From NCBI GenBank assembly GCA_016584495.1, contig WAID01000013.1, forward strand, positions 1,364,001-1,428,000: a stretch of 64,000 nt of DNA, in the 5' to 3' direction. Both the position numbers and the translations under genes were made by a program. Position 1 is the stretch's first letter. Every line of letters begins with the position of its first letter. The stretch is from Celoporthe dispersa. Its lineage: Eukaryota; Ascomycota; Sordariomycetes; Diaporthales; Cryphonectriaceae. The notes below the pieces were generated by a model. That model ran no database searches, had not been told where the DNA came from, and saw only the letters and a program-made list of their open reading frames with translations. Below are positions 45,264-56,663 of the stretch, in pieces.

Positions 45264-48200
45264 GGTCGGCGAACGTTCTCAGTGACTACTTCAAAGAGCG
45301 TTGCACCTAAAGGCCGATCAGAACTTCGCGTTCAACATGAGCTATACCTGGTGGTATTGTCAGACTAACCGGGCTGCAAGGCAGAAAACTCAGGAATCAG
45401 AGACTCTTTCGGTCTCAAAAACTGCAGACAAAAACGCAATAACGTGTGTAGATGATTATGGATGGAGCGCGGGAGTCGGCTAGGATATTTGGATGGCTGC
45501 AGAGAAAGATAATTACTTTATGAATTCTGAAATCTCAGTCGGTGCAACATCTCCATCTAAATACTTATCCAAAATTCATTATTCGAATTTGTGTTCTTCA
45601 ATGTTATGGAAAGGTCGTTGCGGGCCTCTCCCCGGCCACATGTAGTAATATTGCCATGACGGTCCGTGGCCCATTGGACGGCCTGCCTCCGGGTCACTCT
45701 ACGGCCTGGTTGCAATGTCCAACTGATCGAGGCCTGAAAAGTCGAGCATTTCGTCTTCTCTAAAGAGCGATTAATTGAGAAGAATAATTCCTTAATGGAG
45801 ATTCTTTTCACCCAAAGCAAATAATGTCCAGCTCTGGGGCTTAGGCATGACCTGTGTCTCATTGATCGAGATCAATTGGCAGCTCAGGGAGGCAAGTGTT
45901 TATTGGATCAAACTTGATTCCACAAGCAGGCGAATATTTATGACCAAAGCTTGTCAGCTGCCCCTCCACCCCCCCTTTCCCCCCCTTTTCTGTCTCCCTC
46001 TTTTTTTCTCCTTTGCCCCTCCAGCTGAACATGTTCACTTCTTGAAAAATGCAATACTATCCCCAATTTTCAAAGACTTTACAGTTGTCAGGATCTATGC
46101 AGGTGGATCTGAAAGTTGGCAGACTCCGCAATCTTACGCCTGACCGCCTAGAGGCCAGATTCGAAACCCCGGTCAACGAACTGGTTCGCAAGTTTCAGGT
46201 CTCCAGAGGCATAGTAAAAGCGACTTCAAAGGAAGCTTATGTGAGAAGTACCCTCAACCCGAGCATCTGCGGACATCTTTGAGAGAACAAGGGCCAGTCA
46301 TCCAACGCCACGCTTGAGGCCCAAGATTGAATGGACCTAGAGGCGCCCGGGGGAAATTCTGACAAGGTTGTTTCAGCATTGGTCGTTTATCTGAGATCTA
46401 CAAACCCTCGGGCCTCTAGGCGCTTTGTATGAGGCCAGCGTACTTTGTTCGTATGACTACAGGCCGGGCCGGGCCCGTCGAAGAACAGAATGCCATCAAC
46501 TGAGCCACCACCAACTGTGGACCTTTGGCAATGCGTATCAGCATTCTTTCATTCTGAGAAGTCTTGATCACTATCAAGGTTTATTATATGTTCGCTGATG
46601 CTCGCCTAACTAGGGCTAGGATCACTATGTATTCAACCACCGCAGCCGTTACCTAGATTGTCAAGCAAGGCTTCATTGGCGGTCAATCATGCTGTATCCA
46701 CTCGCTGCATGGAAGCGTATGATTGACATCACACCTGAGGCTATTTTATGCTCTTATTTTTCTCTCGAAGATGAATATCAGGCTTCGAAGCACCTTTTTA
46801 AATTGCGTCTGATCGCTCAGAAGGATGAATCAAGGTCTAGAAATCAGGTACCTCATTTTTCATGTGAAAGAGTCTGACGAAGAGGAGTCACTTGCCTTCA
46901 CTTACGGACAGAGGTCTGCGTCCTCCAAAACGCTCCAAGCTTGAAAGCAGCAGAGCATCGGCTTATATCATGATGTCACGCGGACCCTGCTCCATGTGTG
47001 TGGACACAGCTCTCTCTCTATATCCCACAGTGATTCCCTTTCTTTACCCCTTTTTATATAGAAATCAGAGCGCTTTTTCGTCACACATGATGTATTAGTT
47101 TAGCGTTGAGGTATTATCGGCGAGTTTTGCCTGTCGCCTTTGAGAATACAAGCTTCTGGCAATTCGCATGGGAGGGCTTAGAGAACAAGATTACCGAAGG
47201 GATATATCCTAAGCTATTAATAAAAGCACTCACACTCTAACGAAGTGGCCGAAATATTGCTGTACGCTAATTTTGTCAAGACGATTGTCTGCGAGGCATA
47301 AGAGTAGCTCCCGGAGGCCGACGTCATTGTCTCGTGTAAGTATATGCTCGTCTAGAGATCAGGCTTACGCTTGGATAATACTCTGAAGATGTTCGAGTGA
47401 TCTCGTTCAGCGTCAGTCAAGATATGCGCAACGTGGTGAGTGTCAAGAAGACGGAGTAGGAGGTCATGTGTGAGGTCAAGTACAACGAGTACCGAGCTTG
47501 ATTCAATCAGGAGTAGAGGGCAATTTCTGCAGCGGGGCATCGAAGAGTCCAAAACGGAGGCGACTGATGGGTTCGTTAAGAAGCAGACTGTCAATTGTGA
47601 CTCCCAAGAGGCAAGTGATGAAGGGATCTTCAAGTGCTTGTTGCATGCTGAGTTGGTAACCAAAACGTGGACTATTCAGGATTTGACAACACAGGAAGAA
47701 CGGAAAAGAAAGAAGTGAAAACAATCAAACACAGAAGAAAGATTAGTGTCGAGCAGTAATATCTAGACACTCCTTAATGGTATGTTGCGGGAGAGAATTT
47801 TGAAAAAGAAGAAAAATTGATATGAGAATAACTGAGGCCTTCGTCCCAGTATGCGGGTACCGGAAGGGCCGCCGTTTTGCCTGTCTTATCAATACTATGC
47901 GGGTCATACATCAAGAGGCATTCGAAATAGGCCCCAGCTACTAGGCTGAAATTATTCTTGGTTTGATATCCAGATAATGCGGCATGGTCCGTCTGCTCAT
48001 GTCCCCCTAAAGGAAATTGGGAGCACTGGCAGGGAAATGAGCGTAAAGCTGAACCCTCTAACCGGGTAAATCGGAGGGGATTGATTACCTTGGATCTGAT
48101 GAAATGCAGTCATGTTTTCTACTTGAAAGGGGATAGCGGAGTACAAGTTCCCGCCTTGTAAAGAATGTTCTCTATGAAAGAGGATAACATCCACTTTGAT

Positions 48201-49261
48201 AGGAGACTTACCCCCGCAGAATACGTACAAATTTTCCGACCAGAGTCTGTCCAGCGATCAACACGTTGATGACGTTAGGAAAGAAAAAGAAGTAAGAAAA
48301 AAAAAAGGCATAGTCGTATCCGTGGTTGTCATGTCAAGCTGTGCAGGTGGACCTTGACAAGTACTCTCCCCGACACGCAACTCCTGCGCACCTCCTTTTC
48401 GGCCTCAACAGGACGATTACAATTGCGATAGGTCCGGTGGTGAAAGCCTCGCCACGGGTGCTTCTCCGAATCGTGGTGTAACCTAATCCACATATATTCT
48501 TGAGGTGGCAGTGAAATTTGTGAAGTCTACTCTGAAGCCTGCAATCACGTATTGTGATCACTCGGTCTGTGCCAAATTTCCCAAGTGTTGTCTTGTCTCT
48601 GAAGCGTTAGAGATGGATACTATCATCGGGATCCCCGCACCAACATCGTCTTCCTTTGCGCCGAGATGTGCAGTCTGAAAAATCATCTTCGATTAGGGGT
48701 TTCTGCCCAATGCGCTCGCTGAGTTGAACCCCACGCTTGAATGCGATTAATCATCTTGATGCTATTATTGGGATCATCGTCGCGAGTGACGAGACCCACA
48801 AAAACGTCCAAAATCTCTACAGCGATCAGCCCCAAGTCATGTCCCCTTGGCCACAGCGCTTGGACGCATTCCCTTTTCTACTGTAAGACTTGTTGCGCTG
48901 ATTCGGCATCACCGTGGTCAGAAAAGCGGACGGATGTGCCGACTCCCTGCCTATCAGATTCTACGGGAGATTGGTTTGGCAGCATCACAGACCTTTTGGG
49001 CCCAAGCCCCCATAGTGACGGAGTTGTCATGTTGGATACAATCGACATCGGCCTCAATGAGGTCATAGAAGGGGTTTGTTGTGTGTCGAAGCAGATATAA
49101 ATATATGTATTGCCTCCCGGCCGTCAGTTGAGAAGTTTTTGCATTCGACATCACAATCATTTCAATCACTTTGCATCTCGCACTCATTCTTCGCACTCGC
49201 TCAACAATCCCACCTCAGTCACTCATTCGTGCTCTCCACTTCAATTCTTCAAATTATCAAA
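45264..49261. other. 4-kb gene-poor region
   Basis: Apart from promoter sequence near the right end, I see no gene. The ORFs are short and without domain marks, for example 47352-47663 (minus) with a weakly protein-like LLLRLLDTHHVAHILTDAER stretch. It holds C-rich and T-rich runs near 45970-46020, a 9-bp word CCTAGAGGC repeated at 46147 and 46336 with its inverse at 46412, and an A-run near 48298-48306. Confidence 0.5.
49096..49103 (+). promoter_or_regulatory. TATA box of the small secreted protein gene
   Basis: TATAAATA at 49096-49103, about 160 bp upstream of the ATG, is followed by a C/T- and CA-rich leader (49140-49260). This is the clearest TATA-plus-CT-tract promoter in the window and suggests strong or inducible expression. 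Confidence 0.65.
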
Positions 49262-49929
49262 ATGAAGGCCTCATTCTTCTCCCTCTTCTCCCTGGCCGCC
49301 GGCGCCTTCGCCGCCAGCACCGGTCGCGTTGGTGCTCTGGTCGAGCGTGACACCACCATTACCATCAGCACTCTGACGGAGACCATCAAGACTTACACCT
49401 CCTCTATCAGTACGTCTGGAGCGATACTATCTCAACTTGGTTCAAAAAATAGTAGAGAATGCTGACGCAATGCAGACACCACCGTCGTCTCCATCGCTGA
49501 GAACCCTACCGCGGTCCAGCAGACCGCTGCCATCAAGGCACTGTCTCCCCGACCTGGAGGGAATCACCGACACCCTTCACGAGGCCACCAAGGCTGCCGC
49601 CACTGACGACTTCTGGGATGTTGATGGAACTGAGCTCCTTAGCACTGTTCTGGGCCTCGTTGCTGAGATCGTCTACACTGTCAAGTCTGTTGTTGTCAAG
49701 GTTGGCCTCGGTAAGACATTCAAACTACCCGACCACTCATAATGACTCCCGACTAATTGAATTATTATCAGTGGCCGACCTCCAGGTCGTCCTGAAGCCC
49801 CTCATGGTCGTTCTCGGAAGCCTGGTCAAGTCTCTGGACGCCGTTGTCGGTGGACTGGTTGTGGAGGTTGAGGGTCTCCTGAACTCCGTTCTGGGCACTG
49901 TCTCCAGCGTCCTGTCTGCGCTTCTCTAA
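49262..49929 (+). CDS. Small secreted protein, unknown
   Basis: Three exons, 49262-49409, 49476-49710 and 49772-49929. A strong signal peptide, MKASFFSLFSLAAGAFAAST, is followed by a short propeptide-like GALVERDT. The mature part has a Thr/Ser-rich stretch, ITISTLTETIKTYTSSI, then an acidic-amphipathic region, LEGITDTLHEATKAAATDDF. It ends with a Val/Leu-rich end (VYTVKSVVVKV, LQVVLKPLMVVLGSLVKSL, LNSVLGTVSSVLSALL) that would form amphipathic helices or strands. There are no Cys residues, so it is not a hydrophobin or a Cys-rich effector. Exon 2 has one base too many. In CCCC at 49547-49550, removing one C joins IKALSP to DLEGITDTL and gives 179 aa; as written it stops after about 93 aa. Probably cell-wall or extracellular; function unknown. 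Confidence 0.75.
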
Positions 49930-50178
49930 GTATAATGCGCTGCTGCTGATCTCGAAGGTGGAGGAGAGGGGATGACTTAGCTCTTGATGCTTATACTCAG
50001 GCATCTTGTATCGATTTGTCTGTTGGTACAAGTGTGTTGAGCAACAAGATAAGCGATTTGATAATTATTACTCTGTACATATTAAATATTAAATAATTTC
50101 TCCAGGCCCGAGAATCGGTCCTTACTGTTGCTCTCTATGATCTATACTACATCATTTCCCCGCGATCTGGCCTAGATA

Positions 50179-52080
50179 TTACGGCAACAGCATCACGCTC
50201 TCGCGGTGATGAAACTCGGAGCCTTCCAGGTACTCGTTGTTGACGCATATATCATCTCCTGCCAGAAGACCCCTTGCAAAGGAACTCTTGATCCTCTCAA
50301 TTCGCTCGTTCCAACCCGACCTCTTCCTCGGCGGCCCTGTGCTCTGTGTTGCAGTGGCTTGGAATGCACACATACCTCACCAGCCAGCTAACCTCCCTGC
50401 CTCGATGACCATTGCAGTCCTTGCAGCCCTTCCTCGCCATTTCCAGCCCCTCCAAACCGGATGTGTTCCCCTTCGAACCATTAACAGCAGTGGCCCCAAG
50501 CCCTGTCCAGCTCAGCCTCTTCTTCTCGCCTCTAGTGCCGTGTGAGGCTGAGTCCTTGGCCAAGGCGGCAAACTCTCGCTTTTCGGCAAGATCTCGTTCG
50601 ATGTGCATAAATCCATCGAGGATGCTGCGATTCTGCGGACCACACAGCTTAGCAGAGGAGCTACGCTGAAAATGATCGGGGAACAAGCACGACATATAGC
50701 TGTTCAGCGACATGACTGAGCAAGACGACGTTTTCGTCTCGATAGATGCAGCAGTCATTTGTTGTGTATACTTTGACTTCGTGACCTCCCACGAAGCGCT
50801 GATACCATGATGAGCTGCGCCAACACAATCCAGCACGAACACAGATCCACAGAAGCGACCCTGCAGATTCTCTCTAACGCTCCGCAAAACCCCCATCTGC
50901 GCAAAGGGGTCGTTGGTAAAGGCAAAATGCTCAATGTGTGGACCAGGATTCTCTGCTACAAACTCTGGAGCGTGGACCTGACCGCCTGTCTTCTTTGTCT
51001 CGGCAGGACGGCCACCCAGGGGGGTGGGGAAGTCAGTAGCAGCGGCCCCGAAGGTATATATCTCTAGCTTCGACAGCTTTTCGGTTGGTACATCGGCGTA
51101 AAGTTGCTGAAGGATATGAGACATTGTAATAGCACCGGTATTATGGGCCATAATGACAGTTCGTCTGGTATTTTTGTCCAACAGCGCGGTCCGGACATGT
51201 GTATACAAGGTACGAGAGGAAGCCGAAGGGATCATGATGTTGAGAGACTGCTGAAGCAGTGCGGACAACATGTCAAATGGCAGCCCATATCCAGGCACAT
51301 GAACTGCCATGATGGTTCTGTTGAATAGTCTGGCCAGGGTAGGGAGTGTCTCTTTGGTGAGAGATCTCGAGCTTCACAGTGCAGGATGTTAATCCAAATA
51401 TTCTAGCACGCGACGAGGTGTTTCATTTTTCTTACCTTGTGCCAATCCCTGCAATGAAGAACCAACTCTCATCATCGATTTCCTGCCCGATCATCCTTTC
51501 ATCTGCTGCCGGTGACTGCGAGCGGAGGACCTCGCCGTTGGCGCCACTGCGGTTCAAATGCCGAGTCGTTCCCATAATCAAAGCACTGCAGCATCCGATC
51601 CAGACCACGAATAAGGCACCAGGAAGACACAACAGGAGCGGAATCGCAAAGATGAGCATATAAGTCTCGAATAGCGCGAGCGCTGCATGCTGAAATCTCT
51701 CAACTATGCCTGCTCTGGCAAAAGCGGCCTCCCGTATCAGTGTTGGCAGCAGGTACATGGTATGGTAAATATTGCTCTGCAGCTGCTGGGTAACAGATCG
51801 TTGTGTATTAGGTGTTGTTCCGCACGCTCCATCGATCAACGCCGGGATATAAGTTATCGAGGTAGATGAGTTGGTTTGAGCCGCCGCCGGCGTTGACCTC
51901 CCACCGAACTTGGCGGCTGTCTTGCTTGGAGGAGAGCCATCTGGCGAGATCTTTGGAGTTGAGAGCCACGGCATGATCGTTCATGTAGTTAGGCTTCTCA
52001 AGTGGACTGGAGACTAGTTGTGCGTTCGGAGAGGCAGACGCATTTTGGAAGTTGGGGCAATGAATTCGAATTAGAGTCAT
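50179..52080 (-). CDS. Membrane-anchored alpha/beta-hydrolase-like protein (probable non-catalytic)
   Basis: Exons 52080-51436, 51371 (or 51365)-50393 and 50343-50179. The N-terminus reads MTLIRIHCPNFQNASASPNA, later LNSKDLARWL and QLIYLDNLYPGVD, then continues in another frame at DGACGTTPNTQRSVTQQLQ. One extra base near 51828-51832 separates the two. A long hydrophobic segment (ALFETYMLIFAIPLLLCLPG and onward) follows. The hydrolase-like core is TRRTVIMAHNTGAITMSHIL, with Asn-Thr in the place of the usual nucleophile Ser in GxSxG, then LEIYTFGAAATDFP and HIEHFAFTNDPFAQ. The last exon encodes DDICVNNEYLEGSEFHHRES at the end, joined across a 49-bp intron (50392-50344). It resembles fungal DUF676/lipase-like membrane proteins. 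An alternative start at 51974 gives an unlikely N-terminus in the other frame. Confidence 0.75.
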
Positions 52081-52448
52081 ATGCTTCTCGGAAGAATTAA
52101 AGATATGCTTATCATATGAATTTCCGCTGTGTTTTTCATTCCGGTTGCTTTTTCATATGCACCACATTCCATGCAGAGATACGCCGACGCACGATCTGCG
52201 GACGTGGATTGGTCCTGTTTCAGTTTCGATTTCATATCATTGCTACTATATCGGCTGCTTCCGTACAAAGATGTTTTTCCGGTGAAGTTCTAATCTCTTC
52301 CCTATTCATTGATTGGTCGTAACGATTTAAGAGGTGTACTTTTGGGGCTCTCAGATGAAAGGTCTCATATGACGCGTTCTGTAGAGGCTGTCGCATGCGA
52401 AGGGATCTGTGTACTTTTCCGTAAATTCGATGCAAAGAGACGCGATCA
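52081..52448. other. Intergenic
   Basis: Between the hydrolase-like gene start and the P450 remnant. No gene was seen. Confidence 0.5.
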
Positions 52449-53083
52449 TCAGATTTGCTCTGGCGTCTTTACTTTTGTCTCGTCAGGTAAGTCGCCACGA
52501 GGGTGGAATAACAGCTTAGGCCCGGAGTGCTGAGAGCCAAACGTGTCGTACAGCTGGAATTCCTCTGTCCGCCCACGCCCGTCTGTCCTCCCAGGTATAC
52601 CGGCGCCAACATTCCCGTCCTCTCCCGAAGCTTTCTCGAATTCAAAATACCAAAAGGACTACGCAATCACCAGACTGGTCTCTAAATATGCGAAAGACTT
52701 GCCAGCGCAGCCCCGGGGCCCAAGCGAGAAGGGACTGAAGACACTGTTCATCAGACGTAGTGTGGTCTTATCTTCCTCGAGCCAGCGCTCCGGCCGGAAA
52801 GTAAAGGAATCTGCAAAGTATTTCTCGTTATGGTGGAGAGAGTACATGCAGACGCCTACCTGAGTTCCTGGTGGAAGACGTGGCCGTCAATGATGAGCGA
52901 GCCCCGTTCCTTTTCGTCTGCGTAGAGCTCTCGCCAGATTGTACCTGTTACTGGGGGCGACATACGTAGGGCTTCGTCTATACAGACGCGGAGGTAGCGG
53001 CAACTTGCAAGTTGTGGGCCATTCCGGATCTCGTGGTTATTTTCGAATATGCTCCGGATCTCGGAAGCGAGCTTGCTGTATGA
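52449..53083 (-). pseudogene. Cytochrome P450 remnant (C-terminal third)
   Basis: Minus-strand sequence encodes the end of a microsomal P450: YSKLASEIRSIF, then CIDEALRMSPPV with the K-helix ExxR (EALR), LPPGTQVGVCMYSLHHNEKY, FTFRPERWLEED (PERF region) and the haem loop FSPFSLGPRGCAGKSFAYLE with the Cys ligand. It is broken. A base is missing near 52868-52880, between LIIDGHV and PPGTQVG. An in-frame TAG lies at 52661-52659, directly after SLVIA, where the family has Lys. The old frame then continues to TGA at 52451-52449 (WYFEFEKASG, FQLYDTFGSQ). No N-terminal half, membrane anchor or I-helix motif can be found upstream to about 54 kb. Truncation plus a nonsense codon outside any homopolymer makes real decay likely. 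Confidence 0.85.
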
Positions 53084-56023
53084 CTACCGGCATGCCACGC
53101 CTCTCTGCTCATCACGCTGCGGAAATAAAGCCGGCCTTTGACTATTTTTGTAGCGGCAAGAAGATAGACCCTAAATTTGCTGCTTGGGGGTCTCAGAAGT
53201 CGTGCCGAAGAGCTTCCTCGAAGGAAGTAGTTACGTGTGAGCTTGACTCAAGATCACGGTGCGTGAGTGCGGATGCCTTTGGCCTCAGCCTGAGTATCAT
53301 GTAGCCAGACACCAATGGGGCGTCCAATATTTACTTATCTAGATCGATCTACGGCTACTTCAAGTAGGTAATACAAAACGTCTGAGCTATAAAAGTTGCG
53401 GATGAGGGCGGCGTCACCAAAAAGTGCGGCATGGCTTCTGAGACCTCATCGTCAAGCTATGCTAGAAAAACGTTCCACTACGGCTACATGTATGGATGGT
53501 CCTGGAAGACACAATACTCGATAACGTGACGCAATCCTAGCGGTATCTGTTTACTCGGTCAACGGTTCAGGCATCACGGAACCTGAATTAGCCTCTCCTC
53601 TATATTCTAGGACGACCTTGCGTGGCATCGCACAGCCCACGGCCAACAAGCCGTCCCTTTCCATCTCAGGTCGATGCCTATAAGATCGGAAATATGACCA
53701 GAAATACCAAGTAGCATCGACACCGTAGAAGTGCGGCCAAATTGCTGCCTATCAACAGCGCTGAGCTGATATTTTCCCTGTATCTCTGCCGCGACCCTGG
53801 CCATCCTGCAATGCAGCTTGCTTCTTCAGAGCCAGCTGATGATTATCGAACACCTTGGCACAAGGGCCAGTGCCTCCACTCACGGCGTACCAGTCCATCT
53901 TATCTGGCTTCACACAAGCATTGGTATTAGACCATGGAGCCGGAGGGGGTCCGGTGCCGTTGACTTGGCGGTGATTTCCCGGGAGGCGAACGGGGCTCAG
54001 CTACGAAGTCCGGGGTGGGCTACACACGAGCTTGTAGATGAGAACTCACATGCACCGATACATAGTCAGCAGGTTAGCCAAAACTGGTGCACGAGAAATT
54101 CACACTCGCCGGCCAGAGACACATGCCGTCAGGCTCAGCGCTTGTGAACGGTGATGCAAGCCCTCATGGCGATGGTTGCAAGCAGGGATAATCAATCAAA
54201 GTCGGGTACGGTCTATTTACATGGGTCGAGCCGCGGTAGGCGACGATTAACACTGAGCGCTGTCAGCTTCCCAGCGCCCCGCGGCAGCAATGTAACACAC
54301 CCGGCCATTTAAGCTCGACGGGCAAACATGTGAAAAGGCAGGGTAGCGACCCGGTGACTCATGAGTTTCACGGATGAGGAAGTCGACATTAAACACGAGT
54401 GACACTATTGTATTATAGCAATGTGGTAATTATGTCCTCTAGGGCTGCGGGGGCCAGGAGAAAAGAGACGAGGTGCCGAGGTGGTTCTTCTCAAGGGCCT
54501 TCATGTGATGATGTGCGACGATCTATCTCTCATTGAGATGCGTGATGTATGTAGCTCAAACACATTTCTGAAAGCTGTTTCAAAGCCCGACGTTTTTTCC
54601 CAGCCCCCCCCCCCGGGCTTCCGGGGGGGGCGTGGTTGACAGGTTAGCGAGTGCGAAAACACCAATCTTGACTATACAAAGGCGACATGACCACATGCAG
54701 GATTAGAGGTGGCCTTCAATATTGTGTCTTAAATGTGGTAATGCGACGATCTTTGGTCATGCCTGCAACAGATAAGGAGCCAAGGGAACGTGCAAACTCT
54801 GGACAGCCACGTCCCGTAATCTCACATGATGTAGCGGCTTGTTTTGTCCCTACTGTCTTCAACCTGGAGATTCCCCTTCCTATGTAAATTCATGAGGCGA
54901 AAGAGTGTCTTCCGAGTACAGGAAAGATGATTATAATGCAGGAGCAAGCTCCGGCTCTCAGGAATAGAGAGTATGTTGTCAGATAGATCCACCTGTACGT
55001 CGCTCAAGGGATTTAGGAGGAATCACGTCTCGATTTGAAGCCGACGAGTTCGTTTGTTGCTGAGTCGATTCTGAATAAAGATCAGTGGCTGATTCTACAA
55101 GGTTAGAGCAGCTGGCAATCGAAAGCAAGGAATTTTGTATTTCTGCTCGGGAAAGAAGGCGGACTCTACCAAGGGAAGGATTACTTAGAAGGCCTCTCCT
55201 ATAAGCAATTTAGCATCAATGCTCAGGTGGCCCAAGCACATGTCTGCGGAGAGGAGGGGAAGCCAACCTTCTCAGGCGGCATATTGACCTCCACCAAAGC
55301 GATTGGTAAGCTTTCGAGGTGCAGTCACGTAGACTTGAAGCGATCAGTCGCCTACAATCACCGCATCAAGGTACGCCTCCAGGGACGCAGACGCTTGGCA
55401 GAGGCTGCCAGCACTCAGAGCTACAGGCATGCTAATACCCGGTAGCAGCGCCTACAGCAAGAGCCCAAGCGGTCGCTGACGGAGCAACGCCTTACGACAA
55501 GTACCTGGGCTGACACGTGCAGTCAGAGTGTCCTGCATGCGCAAGTGCTCTGGAGGAACGATTGGTGGATGAGCAGGTGTGTAAAGGGCGTGCCTGCCCG
55601 CGATATTGAGGAATCGACTCCCCTCGAGATGTTGTACCGTACTCTTTCGTTTGCTCCAGGTTGTTTGTGGCTCTCCAGGAAGCATTTGTGCCACGACGCC
55701 AGAGGTCAAGGGTGGTAGAAAAAGTTTCATGCATCAAATACAAAGACGGACAGTGTTTCAGAAAGAATTGTTGTTTGGACATCTACCCGGGCTCATCAAG
55801 TCAATTCCTCTCGCCGTCCTCATTTTTGTGTGTTCGCTCCTGCGACCCGAGTCTTCTGGTACCGCTCGCTCCACACGTAGGAGGGCCTGAATGCGTTTTG
55901 CCTGCTTCGTCGCCATCCACTTGTAGGTCGTCGCCAGCAGCTTGATCCACCTATCGGGTATACTGCGCCAAACGCCTGGGCAATGCGTAATACCCATCAG
56001 AGGGCAGCACTCGTCGACACGAT
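53084..56023. other. 2.9-kb gene-poor region
   Basis: No P450 5' half and no other gene was recognised. It holds a GC-rich hairpin-forming run at 54604-54630 (listed separately) and only short unsupported ORFs. The last 250 bp are the 3' flank of RPL36. Confidence 0.5.
54604..54630. repeat. C11-GGGCTTCC-G8 hairpin-forming run
   Basis: Eleven C, then GGGCTTCC, then eight G. The C and G arms can pair into a strong hairpin, and either strand could form G-quadruplex/i-motif structures. Its exact length is likely to be unreliable in an assembly. Confidence 0.85.
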
Positions 56024-56663
56024 TTAGTGGGCACGACGAGACTCGGCGATCATCCGCTGCAGCTCCTCCACCTTGGCCTTGGAGCGGCCGAAGGTTCCCA
56101 GCTAGACGAAGGGTTAGCCAGGCCGTGGAGACAATCCTGGAATCGCTTGTTGTTGTGGGACATACCCTCTTCTTGGCGAGCTTTCGGCTGCGCTTGTCCT
56201 TTCCGTTGCGGATCAACTCGACGATGCGCTTCTCGTAGGGGGCCAGACCGGCAACCTCCTTGATGAGCGAGCGCACGAAGTCAGTGCGCTTGCTAGAGCG
56301 ACCCTTCATGCGGCTCACGCGCTTGCTAGCGACGCGGGGAGTGGTTTTCTAGGTCAGGGTCAGCCGATGTTCGTGTCGGTGTCGGGGTCGGTATCGGTAT
56401 CGATCGCATGCGTTTGTCGGCCTTGATCTATAATCGAGTGTGAGGCGGGGGCAGAGGGAGTCTTACGTGTCCATGGTTGATGCCCTGTTTTGAACATGTT
56501 AGTATCGTGATCACATTCCGTTGGGCAGATGGAGCGGATTGGTGATGGTCCACAACCCCAGAACAGCAGAGTTTGCTCGATTCCCTTCTGCGTTTGCAAC
56601 GAGGCGCAAGGGGAAACTTACAACAATGAGGCCGGAGCGAGGGGCACCCTGAGCGGCGGCCAT
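56024..56663 (-). CDS. RPL36: 60S ribosomal protein eL36
   Basis: Four exons: 56663-56622, 56484-56467 (18-bp micro-exon), 56348-56166 and 56101-56024. They join to 106 aa with no frame break: MAAAQGAPRSGLIV, GINHGH, then KTTPRVASKRVSRMKGRSSK, FVRSLIKEVAGLAPYEKRIV, ELIRNGKDKRSRKLAKKR and LGTFGRSKAKVEELQRMIAE, ending SRRAH. This is a standard eL36, a basic protein of the large ribosomal subunit. The micro-exon encodes exactly the conserved G-(I/L)-N-x-G-H segment. Introns clustered at the 5' end of a ribosomal protein gene are typical of fungi. Confidence 0.97.

Noticed and set aside
51432..51974. Start of the hydrolase-like protein at ATG 51974
   Set aside because: The overlapping frame from 52080 has much more protein-like sequence that meets the downstream conserved region after one base shift.
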